This document shows positions 7,316 through 16,244 of a stretch of 64,000 bases of DNA, one piece after another (position 1 is the first letter of the stretch; each line of letters starts with the position of its first letter). The notes below the pieces were generated by a model. The model ran no database searches, had not been told where the DNA came from, and saw only the letters and a list, made by a program, of their open reading frames with translations. A program made the position numbers and the translations under genes. Source of the stretch: an uncultured Eubacteriales bacterium (GTDB taxonomy: Bacteria; Bacillota; Clostridia; Christensenellales; UBA1242); NCBI GenBank assembly GCA_902496015.1, contig CABUZJ010000002.1, forward strand, positions 1 to 64,000, read 5' to 3'.

Positions 7316-7963
7316 ATTAAAAAAATAAACAAAAAATATAGAAATATAATTCATAACCCAAAGTCAGTTACAATTGATAAAAGTGTTACACTTGGTAATA
7401 ATGTTGAAATTTATGGTAATGTGTGTTTGCTTGGAAATACCACAATTGGCGACAACACAAAAATATATTCAGGAAGCGTAATTATTGATAGTGTTGTGCA
7501 TAGTGGAAGCATTATCAAAAGTAGTTATTTAGAAAAAACGGTAGTAGGAACTAACTGTACTGTCGGTCCTTTTGCTAATTTAAGAGCAGGAAGTGTTCTT
7601 TGTTCGCAAGTTAAGGTGGGTGCGTTTTGTGAGATAAAGAACTCTGTTATAGGCTCATTAACTAAAATTAGTCATTTGTGTTATATTGGAGATGCTTCCA
7701 TTTCAAGAGAATGTAATTTTGGTTGTGGTGTTGTTTTTGCAAATTTTAATGGAAAAACCAAGCAAAAAATAAAAGTTGGGAAAGGGTGTTTTATTGGTTG
7801 TAATGTCAATTTAATTGCACCATTAATTATTGAAGACGGGGTTTATGTTTGTGCTGGAACAACGGTTACAAAAAATTTAGAAGCAAATGATTTTGTTATT
7901 GGCAGAGCAAGAGAAGAAATTAAAAAAAATCGTGCAATTAAATATTTAAAAGGAGCAAAATAA
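7316..7963 (+). CDS. GlmU C-terminal-like acetyltransferase (stand-alone left-handed beta-helix)
   Basis: A 215-residue left-handed beta-helix protein with hexapeptide repeats resembling the C-terminal half of GlmU: NPKSVTIDKSVTLGNNVEIYGN, VGPFANLRAG, the ISHLCYIGDASI region, FIGCNVNLIAPL. That half of GlmU acetylates glucosamine-1-phosphate; the N-terminal uridylyltransferase domain is absent here and must be elsewhere if UDP-GlcNAc is made. Start choice: the frame is open from 7310, AAGGAGGGG ends at 7308, and the only in-frame candidate at normal spacing is ATT at 7316. A GTG at 7421 would cut off the first helix turns and has no ribosome site. glmM follows with a 1-nt overlap (TAATG), supporting a role in the amino-sugar pathway. 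Confidence 0.75.
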   Translation: MKKINKKYRNIIHNPKSVTIDKSVTLGNNVEIYGNVCLLGNTTIGDNTKIYSGSVIIDSVVHSGSIIKSSYLEKTVVGTNCTVGPFANLRAGSVLCSQVKVGAFCEIKNSVIGSLTKISHLCYIGDASISRECNFGCGVVFANFNGKTKQKIKVGKGCFIGCNVNLIAPLIIEDGVYVCAGTTVTKNLEANDFVIGRAREEIKKNRAIKYLKGAK

Positions 7964-9267
7964 TGGCTATTTATTTTGGCACAGATGGAATTAGAGGAAT
8001 AGTTAATTTAGATTTAACGGCAGACCTTGCTATAAAATGTGGAAATAGTCTTACACAGGAAAAACAAGCGCCTAAGGTTCTAATTGGCTGGGATACACGA
8101 GTGTCTTGCACTTATCTTGCCAATTCTTTTGCATGTGGCGTTATGGCTGGTGGGGGAAGTGTTAGTTATGTTGGAATTATTCCTACGGCTGGAATTGCAT
8201 ACTTAACAAAAACCTTAAAATATGACTATGGTGTGATGATTAGCGCAAGCCATAATCCAAAGGAATATAACGGAATAAAGATTTTTGATGCTTGTGGCTT
8301 TAAATTGGGCGATTTAAGAGAAATGCAATTAGAAAGACATTTTTGCCGAACAAACATTGTAAATAGTTGTGATGTGGGTTCGGCTAACTGGCAAGAAAAC
8401 TTTAAAAAATATTATCAAAAATATCTTTTCTCGTTGTGTGATAATTTTAAAGATTTAAAAATTGTTATAGATGGTAGCAATGGTGCTAGTTTTAAAATTG
8501 CACCTAATGTGTTTAGATTAGCAGGGGCACAAGTATTTGCAATAAATTGTCATAATGATGGATTAAAGATTAATGATAATTGTGGGTCGTTGCATATTGA
8601 AAAACTACAAAAATCTGTTAAAAAATTTAAGGCAGATATTGGTTTTGCTTTTGATGGTGATGCAGATAGAATTATTGCAGTTGATAAAACAGGTAAAGTT
8701 ATAGATGGTGATATGATTTTGTTTTTACTAGCTTGGTATTTTAAGTTAAAAGGTGAAAAATTAGATAAAATAGTGGGAACTAGTCATACAAATTTAGGCA
8801 TTGAAAAATCTTTAAATGAAATGGGGATTGAACTTTTAAGGGCAGATATTGGCGATAAATATGTGCTTGCACTAATGCAAGAAAAAAATGTGCAATTAGG
8901 TGGTGAACAGTCTGGGCATATAATAATTGGCAATCTAGCTACAACGGGCGATGGCATTATTGCGTCTATTATGCTTTGTAATTTATTAGTTAGGCAAAAA
9001 GAGAAATTTTATAATTTGTTAAATATTTATCTTTATGAACAGGTAAATATAAATGTAAAAGTTGCGGATAAACTTAAAGTTTTAAATAGTGAAGAACTTA
9101 ATAAATTGGTTGGAGAAATAAGGCGGAATATTTACCCGTTTGGCAGGGTGTTTGTAAGGGCAAGTGGAACAGAGCCTGTTATAAGAATAATGGTGGAGCA
9201 TAAAGAAAAAGAAATAGCGCTTGAAATGGCGAACAAAATAAAAATTGCAGTTGAAAATTTAATTTAA
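7963..9267 (+). CDS. glmM: Phosphoglucosamine mutase
   Basis: A 434-residue alpha-D-phosphohexomutase. N-terminal FGTDGIRG, catalytic serine loop ISASHNPKEYNG (the serine is phosphorylated), metal loop FDGDADR, sugar-binding GGEQSGH and C-terminal phosphate-binding RASGTEPVIRIMVE. GlmM converts glucosamine-6-phosphate to glucosamine-1-phosphate, the substrate of the acetyltransferase encoded immediately upstream. All key motifs are present, and the length is near the usual 445. Translation is probably coupled to the upstream gene through the TAATG overlap. Confidence 0.92.
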   Translation: MAIYFGTDGIRGIVNLDLTADLAIKCGNSLTQEKQAPKVLIGWDTRVSCTYLANSFACGVMAGGGSVSYVGIIPTAGIAYLTKTLKYDYGVMISASHNPKEYNGIKIFDACGFKLGDLREMQLERHFCRTNIVNSCDVGSANWQENFKKYYQKYLFSLCDNFKDLKIVIDGSNGASFKIAPNVFRLAGAQVFAINCHNDGLKINDNCGSLHIEKLQKSVKKFKADIGFAFDGDADRIIAVDKTGKVIDGDMILFLLAWYFKLKGEKLDKIVGTSHTNLGIEKSLNEMGIELLRADIGDKYVLALMQEKNVQLGGEQSGHIIIGNLATTGDGIIASIMLCNLLVRQKEKFYNLLNIYLYEQVNINVKVADKLKVLNSEELNKLVGEIRRNIYPFGRVFVRASGTEPVIRIMVEHKEKEIALEMANKIKIAVENLI

Positions 9268-9276
9268 GGAGAGTTT

Positions 9277-9669
9277 ATGAAATTTAATAAAAAATGGTTA
9301 TCTATGAAAACAGAAATAGAGATTAGGGAGTTTGCAAAAGATTATGTATTTACAAAAATCGGCAAACCAAATGTTTATTATTATGATAGTCAGCCAATTA
9401 ATGAATTTGCAAATGCTGTTTATTTAAGATATTTAGAAGATGAAAAATTTGGTGATGAAATTATAGATAGCATTATTAAATTAAAACAAAATTATAGTTC
9501 ACACATTTTTAAATATGGATTTACCGAAGGGTTTGAAAATAATGGCTATTATTACACAACTAAAAGCGTATATAACTTTCGACGAAGTTTTAAAGCTAGC
9601 TGTTCCCAAAAACTAGAAAATGAGTTAGATAATATTTATAAAAATTTGAATTATGAATTAGAAAAATAA
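9277..9669 (+). CDS. Hypothetical protein downstream of glmM
   Basis: A 130-residue soluble protein of unknown family. An AAGGAGAG ribosome site lies 9 nt after the glmM stop, so it is probably the third gene of the operon. Lysine-, tyrosine- and acid-rich, predicted largely helical, with no membrane segment and a single cysteine near the C-terminus. The codon pattern and base composition resemble its neighbours. Confidence 0.6.
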   Translation: MKFNKKWLSMKTEIEIREFAKDYVFTKIGKPNVYYYDSQPINEFANAVYLRYLEDEKFGDEIIDSIIKLKQNYSSHIFKYGFTEGFENNGYYYTTKSVYNFRRSFKASCSQKLENELDNIYKNLNYELEK

Positions 9670-9726
9670 AATGATTTATAAAATTTAACTTTTTTAAATA
9701 AAATAACTTTAATTTTAAAAATTTAC

Positions 9727-9764
9727 AAAAAAGATTTTATCTTTATCTAGATAAAATCTTTTTT
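9727..9764. terminator. Bidirectional terminator
   Basis: A 16-bp stem AAAAAAGATTTTATCT (9727-9742) with 9749-9764 and a 6-nt loop, between the convergent glm operon and mnmG. Confidence 0.85.
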
Positions 9765-11604
9765 ATTTAACATATAAAATTAAAATTGTTATATCTGCTG
9801 GATTAACTCCGCTAATTCGAGAAGCTTGACCAATGGTTTTTGGCCTTATCTCATTTAGTTTCTGTTGTGCTTCAATTCTTAAACCTTTTAATTTTAAATA
9901 GTCAATATCTTCTGGGATTAACTTTTCCTCTAATTTTTTATTTCGTTCTATTAATTGTTTTTCTCTAGTTAAATAACCTGCATATTTAACATTAATTCCA
10001 ACTTGTTCTAGCACATTTTTTCCAAAACCTTTAAATAAGCCTAGTTCTTTTTTTATCATAAATATATTTAAATTGCTTCTTTTAATTAAGTTTTCAATAG
10101 AAATTCCACTTTTTACGGGGCTTTCATTATGCCTAATTAAAAAATCATTTAAGTTTTTAGTAGGTGGAAGCACAGTTTTTAATTGTTTTGTTAATTTTTC
10201 AATAGCTTTAACTTTTCGTTTAAATTTTTTATATCTTTCATCGCTAACTAATCCAACTTTTCTTCCAATTTCAGTTAATCTTAAATCTGCGTTATCTTGC
10301 CTTAAAAGAAGCCTGTATTCTGCTCGGCTTGTCATCATTCTATATGGTTCGTTTGTACCTTTTGTTGTAAGGTCGTCTACTAAAACACCAATATATGAAT
10401 TATCTCTTGTTAAGATTAATTGTTCTTTATTGTTGTTATAAAGATTTGCATTAATTCCAGCTAATATTCCTTGTGCTGCTGCTTCCTCATAACCACTTGT
10501 GCCGTTTATTTGCCCTGCACAATAAAGACCTTTAATTTTCTTATACTCTAATGTTGGATTTAAATTTAATGGATTAATGCAATCATATTCTATTGCATAA
10601 CCCCATTTTGTAATATTTGTGTTTTCAAGCCCATTAATGCTTGCAACCATTTGTTTTTGAATGGAAGATGGCATGCTTGTGCTCATTCCTTGAAGATAAA
10701 TTTCATCTGTTTCAAGGGTTTCGGGTTCTAAAAATAATTGGTGTCTTTCGTGGTTGGCAAAACGAACAATTTTAGTTTCAATAGAAGGGCAGTATCTTGG
10801 ACCAATTCCATCAATTACACCATTATACATTGGAGCTTTGTCTAGATTGTTTAAAATTATTTCTTTTGTTTTGGCATTAGTGTAACCAAGATAACAAGCA
10901 CAAATATTTTTAGGAGTTTTTTTGGTTAGAAAAGAAAATGATTGAATATTCTTATCTCCCTTTTGAATTTCAAAAGCATTATAATTTATTGTTTTCCCAT
11001 CTAGCCTTGGTGGAGTTCCTGTTTTAAAGCGTCTAACTTCAAAACCTAACTCAATTAAGTTCTTAGTTAATTTTGTGGCATTTGCAAAACCTGCTGGACC
11101 ACTATTTTTTATATCTTTTCCTGTTATTGTTCTGCTATTTAAATAAACCCCAACACAAACAATAACGCTTTTACAGTTAAATTTTTTGCCACTTATGGTT
11201 TTAACTCCGCAAACTTTTCCGTTTTCAATTAAAATTTCACTTGCTTCATCTTCTATAATGGTAAGATTTTTTTGAGTTTCACAAATAGAAAGCATGTTTC
11301 TGTGATATGAATTTTTATCTATTTGTGCCCTTAGGCTATAAACGGCTGGGCCTTTGCCACTATTTAGCATTCTTATTTGCAAGCAGTTATTATCGGCAGA
11401 GATGCCCATTTGACCGCCCAAAGCATCAATTTCGCAAACCAAATGCCCCTTTGCAGTTCCTCCTATGCTAGGGTTGCAAGGCATAAATGATAAAGATTTT
11501 TTGGTTAAGGTTATTAGCAAAGTGTTATTGCCTGTTCTTGCAAGTGCAAGACTTGCCTCAACACCAGCATGTCCTCCACCAATTACTATGCTATCATAAT
11601 TCAT
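9763..11604 (-). CDS. mnmG: tRNA uridine-5-carboxymethylaminomethyl(34) synthesis protein MnmG
   Basis: A 613-residue FAD enzyme (GidA). The dinucleotide fold is at the N-terminus (GGGHAG, residues 9-14), followed by MPCNPSIGGTAKGHL and the MnmG signature around DGIGPRYCPSIETKIVRF and HQLFLEPE; the C-terminal helical domain binds MnmE. With MnmE it installs the cmnm5 group on U34 of certain tRNAs. It is the last gene of mnmE-GNAT-mnmG; its start overlaps the acetyltransferase stop by 11 nt. Length and motifs are normal. Confidence 0.95.
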   Translation of the reverse strand: MNYDSIVIGGGHAGVEASLALARTGNNTLLITLTKKSLSFMPCNPSIGGTAKGHLVCEIDALGGQMGISADNNCLQIRMLNSGKGPAVYSLRAQIDKNSYHRNMLSICETQKNLTIIEDEASEILIENGKVCGVKTISGKKFNCKSVIVCVGVYLNSRTITGKDIKNSGPAGFANATKLTKNLIELGFEVRRFKTGTPPRLDGKTINYNAFEIQKGDKNIQSFSFLTKKTPKNICACYLGYTNAKTKEIILNNLDKAPMYNGVIDGIGPRYCPSIETKIVRFANHERHQLFLEPETLETDEIYLQGMSTSMPSSIQKQMVASINGLENTNITKWGYAIEYDCINPLNLNPTLEYKKIKGLYCAGQINGTSGYEEAAAQGILAGINANLYNNNKEQLILTRDNSYIGVLVDDLTTKGTNEPYRMMTSRAEYRLLLRQDNADLRLTEIGRKVGLVSDERYKKFKRKVKAIEKLTKQLKTVLPPTKNLNDFLIRHNESPVKSGISIENLIKRSNLNIFMIKKELGLFKGFGKNVLEQVGINVKYAGYLTREKQLIERNKKLEEKLIPEDIDYLKLKGLRIEAQQKLNEIRPKTIGQASRISGVNPADITILILYVK

Positions 11605-12106
11605 TTCTTTTTTCCTTTAAATTAAATTCGTATTTTTTTATTTTTAAATTAGTTTCAAGTTCAATAAATTGCATTTTATTTAACATATTAATGCAAGGAA
11701 TATTATCTTCATTTACAAGGTAAACTATTTTACTAATTTCACATTTAAAATAACTATTCGCATTTTCAGTTAAATCTTTAATTATTGCTGATCCTATTCC
11801 ACGATGAATTAAATTTGGGTTTACTAACAAGTGATGAACAAATAATTCATTACTATTTTCATAACTAAGCAATTCAATAATGGCAAAGCCTAATATTTCA
11901 TAACTATTATCATTAAAATATGCAACGCGTTTAAGCCTATAATCTTGTGGGTAGCAATCAATTAATTCAGTAGGATTATTAAATAAATTTAATAGTCCAA
12001 AATTAATGAAATTAAAATGATTTTGATTTTCTTTATTTAAGTTATTAGTCGACCAACTTTTAAGTTCAACCATTTCGTTATTAGTTATTTCTTTTTTTGT
12101 TAACAT
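11594..12106 (-). CDS. GNAT family N-acetyltransferase
   Basis: A 170-residue GNAT-fold protein. Motif A is VHHLLVNPNLIHRGIGSAII, giving the acetyl-CoA-binding RGIGSA loop; the C-terminal part has VNEDNIPCINMLNKMQF, typical of motif B. The acceptor is unknown. It is inserted between mnmE (3 nt away) and mnmG (11-nt overlap), where most Bacillota have no gene, so it is co-expressed with the tRNA-modification pair; whether it acts on tRNA, a ribosomal protein or a small molecule cannot be said. Confidence 0.75.
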   Translation of the reverse strand: MLTKKEITNNEMVELKSWSTNNLNKENQNHFNFINFGLLNLFNNPTELIDCYPQDYRLKRVAYFNDNSYEILGFAIIELLSYENSNELFVHHLLVNPNLIHRGIGSAIIKDLTENANSYFKCEISKIVYLVNEDNIPCINMLNKMQFIELETNLKIKKYEFNLKEKRNEL

Positions 12107-12109
12107 TTT

Positions 12110-13456
12110 TTATTTCCCCAAACAGAACTTAGAAAATATTGCATCAATAATATCTTCTCCTGTTGTGCTACCAGTAATTTCTCCTAATGCGCTATATGCC
12201 AAGTTTAAATCTATTGAAATTAAGTCTAAGGTTTCGGTATCTATTGCTGACACTGCATTGGCAATATGCTTTCTTGCTCTTTTTAGTGCATCTAAATGTC
12301 TTAGATTAGTTATAATTAATCCATTTGTTATTAAATTACTTGCTGTTTTTTTGTAAATTATTTGTTTTAAATTTTCAATGTCTTTTGTATTCGTGGTGCT
12401 TATGAATATATCTGCAAATTGTTTTGGAGTTTGTGTTAAATCTATTTTATTGCCGATTATAATTCTATTGTTTTTTTCGGTTAAACTTAAAACCTTTTTA
12501 TCTTTGTCGTTAATTTCTTTACTTGCATCAACCATTACTAAGCACAAATCAGCAGATTTTATTTCTTCTTTTGCCTTTTCAATTCCAAGTCGTTCAACAA
12601 TATCTTCAGTTTCGTGAATTCCCGCTGTGTCAATTAGTTTAAATTTAACACCATTAATTTCAAGTGGAGCTTCGATTGTATCTCTTGTTGTGCCAGCTAT
12701 GTCGGTTACTATGGCACGATTGCTTTTAGTTAAAGCATTAAGTAAACTGCTTTTTCCAACATTAGGCTCGCCTAAAATTAAAAGGCTTATACCGCTTGTA
12801 ATTTGTTTGCCTGCCGAACTTGTTGCAATTACATTATCAAGATTTATTAAAATATCATTTAATTTTTGTTTTGCGTTGCTTTTTGTTATGTATTCAATAT
12901 CTTCTTCGGGATAATCAAAAGAAACTTCAATTTCACTAATTAAATCTGTTAATTGGAGTTGGGCATTTGTAGCAAGTTTTCCTAGGTCTCCTTCTAAAAG
13001 GTTAAAACCTGCTCTAATTTCTGCATCACTTTCAGCATTTATCATATCCATCATGCCTTCGGCTTTGTCTAGCGATAATTTACCATTAATAAAAGCTCGC
13101 TTGCTAAATTCGCCATTACTTGCCATTGTTGCACCATTGTTTAAGCATGCACTAATAACCCCTTCGGCTATTTTTATTCCGCCATGACATTGAAATTCAA
13201 CAAGATTTTCACCTGTAAAACTAAATGGGGCACGAAAAACTACGCATAAAATTTGTTCTTTAAAGTTATCGGTTGTCAAAATGCCAAGTTCAAGTTTCCT
13301 TGCTTCAAACTCACTAGGTGTTTTTCCTTTTAAATTTCTAAATATTTTATCTGCAATAGTTATTGCATCATTTCCACTCATTCTAACAATACAAATTGCC
13401 CCAACGCCAAGTGGGGTGGACAAAGCAACGATTGTGTTATTTTTTTCTTTTAACAT
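12110..13456 (-). CDS. mnmE: tRNA modification GTPase MnmE
   Basis: A 448-residue protein with the full MnmE plan: an N-terminal folate-binding domain (STPLGVGAICIVRMSG), helical domain, inserted G domain (G1 GEPNVGKSS, G2 GTTRD, G3 DTAGI, G4 NKID) and a C-terminal cysteine motif FCLGK. It partners MnmG in wobble-uridine modification. Ribosome site GAGG. First gene of the operon; it diverges from the small membrane-protein gene at 13618. Confidence 0.95.
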   Translation of the reverse strand: MLKEKNNTIVALSTPLGVGAICIVRMSGNDAITIADKIFRNLKGKTPSEFEARKLELGILTTDNFKEQILCVVFRAPFSFTGENLVEFQCHGGIKIAEGVISACLNNGATMASNGEFSKRAFINGKLSLDKAEGMMDMINAESDAEIRAGFNLLEGDLGKLATNAQLQLTDLISEIEVSFDYPEEDIEYITKSNAKQKLNDILINLDNVIATSSAGKQITSGISLLILGEPNVGKSSLLNALTKSNRAIVTDIAGTTRDTIEAPLEINGVKFKLIDTAGIHETEDIVERLGIEKAKEEIKSADLCLVMVDASKEINDKDKKVLSLTEKNNRIIIGNKIDLTQTPKQFADIFISTTNTKDIENLKQIIYKKTASNLITNGLIITNLRHLDALKRARKHIANAVSAIDTETLDLISIDLNLAYSALGEITGSTTGEDIIDAIFSKFCLGK

Positions 13457-13563
13457 ATATCCTCACAAAAAATAATATATAATATTATACATCAAAATAG
13501 TTAAAATTCAATAGCTTTAATAAATTCAAAAATAAATTACAAGATTAATGTTAATTCTTTAAA

Positions 13564-13597
13564 TTGACAAAAACTGACAAATAAATTAAACTATAAT
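13564..13597 (+). promoter_or_regulatory. Promoter of the 108-residue membrane protein
   Basis: TTGACA (13564-13569), 17 nt, TAAACT (13587-13592); an alternative TATAAT lies at 13592-13597. Followed by AAGGAGGGA before the ATG. Confidence 0.6.
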
Positions 13598-13617
13598 AAA
13601 TAAGGAGGGATAAAATA

Positions 13618-13944
13618 ATGGCAGAAGAAAAATCAGGAATGAAAATTGCATTAGATTGGATTGGGGGAATAGCGGCATTTTTAACAGTTATAGTGTATGT
13701 TTTATTAATAATTCATGCAAAATGGGCATTCTTACCAGATGCTGTTTATAATGTGTTAGCAGTAATTAGAACTTGGGCACCACTTGCAGTAGTTGGCATT
13801 GTTGGGCTTGAATTTACAAGTGGGAAATCAATAATATTTAAAATTTTATTTTTGTTATTATGTGCCGTAATCATTATTTCAATGTTTTTCCCTGAAACTT
13901 GGGAGAAAGTTGTAGGGCTAATTGGAACGGGCGAAAACCAGTAA
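13618..13944 (+). CDS. Small three-helix membrane protein, unknown
   Basis: A 108-residue protein with three hydrophobic segments (about 14-35, 53-68, 74-92), short charged ends and an AAGGAGGGA ribosome site. No family recognised. It stands alone on the plus strand between mnmE and khpB, interrupting the jag-mnmE-mnmG order usual in Bacillota, so it is likely a lineage-specific insertion with its own promoter and terminator. Confidence 0.6.
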   Translation: MAEEKSGMKIALDWIGGIAAFLTVIVYVLLIIHAKWAFLPDAVYNVLAVIRTWAPLAVVGIVGLEFTSGKSIIFKILFLLLCAVIIISMFFPETWEKVVGLIGTGENQ

Positions 13945-13964
13945 ATATTTTTTAATATTAAAAT

Positions 13965-13993
13965 AAAAAATGGAAAGTTGCTTTCCATTTTTT
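13965..13993. terminator. Bidirectional terminator
   Basis: AAAAAATGGAAAG (13965-13977) pairs with 13981-13993 across a TTG loop, between convergent genes. Confidence 0.85.
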
Positions 13994-13994
13994 A

Positions 13995-14690
13995 TTAGTC
14001 GTTATATGCTCGATTTTGAATTTTATTTGTTTCTTCTATAATTTTGCGTTCAGCACTTTTTTCTTTGCGTTTATCTATTTTATTAATTAATTTTATTACT
14101 ACATATCTATTTGGTTCACTACCTTGGCTTTCTGTTTCAACTCTGTCGTATGATGATAGGGCATTGTGAATTATTCTGCGTTCGTAACTAGTCATTGGTT
14201 CAAGCTTAACATCTTTGTTTTCCCTTATAGCCTTATTTGCCATTTTCTTCGCAAGAACTGTTAAAGTATTTTCTCTTCTTGTTCTGTAATTATCGCTATC
14301 TACCCAAATGCGTGTATTTTCATCTTTGTTTTTATCTTTGTTATAAATGTTATTTAAAATTATGCTAATTGCCTCTAAACAGTCACCATGTTTTCCAATT
14401 GCAAGGGCTGCATCTTTACCAGTTATATCTACTGTAAAACCTTTTTCTGTTTCTTCAACATAAATGTCTACATATAAATTCATTTTAGATAAAAGGTTTT
14501 GAGATAAAGTTTTAACTTGTTCTTCTTGCTCACTGGTTTCATTAAGTGCAAGCCTTACTCTTGCTTTGTTAAATAATCCTGCTTCTTCTAAAATAGTAAT
14601 TTTAACTTGGTCACGAGTAACTCCTAGTTTATATAATCCAAGTTCTATCGCTTGGTCTACTGTTTTGCCCTGTGTTTCTATTGATTTCAT
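13995..14690 (-). CDS. khpB: RNA-binding protein KhpB (Jag/EloR)
   Basis: A 231-residue protein with the three Jag parts: an N-terminal Jag_N domain (about 1-52), a KH domain with the GKHG loop (DAALAIGKHGDCLEAI) and a C-terminal R3H domain (LEPMTSYERRIIHNAL). KhpB/EloR binds RNA and affects cell elongation and envelope regulation in Bacillota. Start at 14690 chosen because AGGAGAA precedes it; a frame extension to 14723 runs into the end of yidC. It lies 10 nt after yidC, as usual. Confidence 0.9.
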   Translation of the reverse strand: MKSIETQGKTVDQAIELGLYKLGVTRDQVKITILEEAGLFNKARVRLALNETSEQEEQVKTLSQNLLSKMNLYVDIYVEETEKGFTVDITGKDAALAIGKHGDCLEAISIILNNIYNKDKNKDENTRIWVDSDNYRTRRENTLTVLAKKMANKAIRENKDVKLEPMTSYERRIIHNALSSYDRVETESQGSEPNRYVVIKLINKIDKRKEKSAERKIIEETNKIQNRAYND

Positions 14691-14700
14691 AAGTATTCTC

Positions 14701-15978
14701 CTATTTTTTCTTTTTCCCTTCAATTTTATCTAAATATTGCAAAACTTCCAACTGTTTTTTATATGTTATTTTATTTACTATCAAATTAATTAATGCTCCT
14801 AAGCCAATGCTTATCAAACTTTGTGTTACAACATAAATACCAAATGCAGCAGAAGAACTTAAAACAAAAATAATCATCATTATAGGCATTAAAATTTTCA
14901 TGAACTTCATAGTTCCGCCCATTTGTTGTGTTGGATTTGAAGATTTTTCTGTTTCTGGAGTTTTGATAAATTGGTTTTTCTTAACTTTAATTTCTTGTTC
15001 GTCTTGTTTGTTTTCTTTTTTGCGTTTTAATTTATTACCAAGTTCGGCAATATATGTAGATAAAAATGTTACCACACCAGCTAAAATCGCTAAAATATAA
15101 TAACCATTCCAACCATTACTTTGATTATGAATAATCTGGGTTACAGTGTTATAATGATTTTCATTAATTGAGTTAACAACTTCCACATATTCATTGTTTA
15201 CCTTGCTACCAAATAAACCTTTTGCACTTGTTGCTAGATTTTTTAAACCATTATATGTTGGTAAAGGATTAGCCTTACCATCTGTTACCCAAATATTTGT
15301 TATCCATGCCCAACTTTCTTTTTCTTGTTTCCATGTATTTTTAACGGCTTCTTTAACAACATTAGAGGCAGTTGCTGTTTCAGTTGCGTAAGTTTTTGCT
15401 AGATTTATATTTTCAATTGCAATAGCATTTTCTTCTGGGTTTTCTTCATAGTTAAAGGTAGGGTCATAGGTTCCAAGACCATCTTCTGCAAACAGTTCAT
15501 TTACTTTTTTTGTAAACTCATCTCCATAAATTTGTGTGTAAGTGGTGGTGTAAGCATTGTCTAGTGCTTGATATTGTTTTATTGCTTGATAAGCAGAAAC
15601 TTCTTTAAGAGATGTAAAGATTGACAAAAATACTAAAAGAGTTACAACAAGATTGACTAGCATTACAACGCATGAAGCACCAATGTTGTAACCTTCTTTT
15701 TTATAAAGTGCTTGTGTTTGAACTTGAAGAGCTTGATTATTATTAGCATATTTTTTTTGAAGTTTTGCTACTTGTGGTGCACATTTTTGTTGAATTAAAG
15801 TGCTTTTTTTGGTTGACCACTTAATAAAAAAGTCAAGCGGAGAAAGACAAACTTTAATAAGCAAAGTAAATAAAATTATAGTCCATGCAAAGTTTGAAAC
15901 GCCTGACTGTATCCAATTTAAAATAATAACCCATAATCCAGATGGAGCGGTTAGTTCCGCAAGCATTAAATTACCCAT
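14701..15978 (-). CDS. yidC: Membrane insertase YidC/OxaI with enlarged outside loop
   Basis: A 425-residue insertase. The first membrane segment and SPLDFFIKWSTKKSTLIQQKCAPQVAKLQKKY form the family's amphipathic coiled region with the groove arginine position occupied by lysine (LLIKVCLSPLD). A second segment is at about 103-125, then an outside segment of about 165 residues (about 126-290), rich in Thr, Ala and Asn, before the next membrane helix, a cytoplasmic basic hairpin, and two final helices. The Gram-positive family is usually 250-300 residues, so this insertion is notable. The gene overlaps yidD by 13 nt. Confidence 0.88.
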   Translation of the reverse strand: MGNLMLAELTAPSGLWVIILNWIQSGVSNFAWTIILFTLLIKVCLSPLDFFIKWSTKKSTLIQQKCAPQVAKLQKKYANNNQALQVQTQALYKKEGYNIGASCVVMLVNLVVTLLVFLSIFTSLKEVSAYQAIKQYQALDNAYTTTYTQIYGDEFTKKVNELFAEDGLGTYDPTFNYEENPEENAIAIENINLAKTYATETATASNVVKEAVKNTWKQEKESWAWITNIWVTDGKANPLPTYNGLKNLATSAKGLFGSKVNNEYVEVVNSINENHYNTVTQIIHNQSNGWNGYYILAILAGVVTFLSTYIAELGNKLKRKKENKQDEQEIKVKKNQFIKTPETEKSSNPTQQMGGTMKFMKILMPIMMIIFVLSSSAAFGIYVVTQSLISIGLGALINLIVNKITYKKQLEVLQYLDKIEGKKKK

Positions 15979-16244
15979 TTAAAATCTCCTTTTAAATTAT
16001 ATGGCACGGGGTCTAACCCGCCTATTGCCCAAGGACTGCACCTAAAAATGCGTTTTATTGAAAGGCTTAGTCCAGAGAAAAACCCCCATTTTGAAAAACA
16101 AATAATAGCATATGTAGAGCAACTAGGTGTGAATTTGCAAGAATGGGGTAGAAGTGGAGATATGCAGTATTTATAACAATTTACACAGCCCATTGCAATA
16201 AACTTAGGAATATTTATTATAAAATTAAATATCTTTTTCAACAA
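15966..16244 (-). CDS. yidD: Membrane protein insertion efficiency factor YidD
   Basis: A 92-residue YidD family protein: an N-terminal amphipathic helix, then YKYCISPLLPHSCKFTPSCS, RIFRCSPW and GGLDPVP, the family hallmark cysteines and motifs. It assists YidC-dependent membrane insertion. Its start overlaps rnpA by 20 nt and its end overlaps yidC by 13 nt, so the block is translationally compact. Confidence 0.92.
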   Translation of the reverse strand: MLKKIFNFIINIPKFIAMGCVNCYKYCISPLLPHSCKFTPSCSTYAIICFSKWGFFSGLSLSIKRIFRCSPWAIGGLDPVPYNLKGDFKWVI

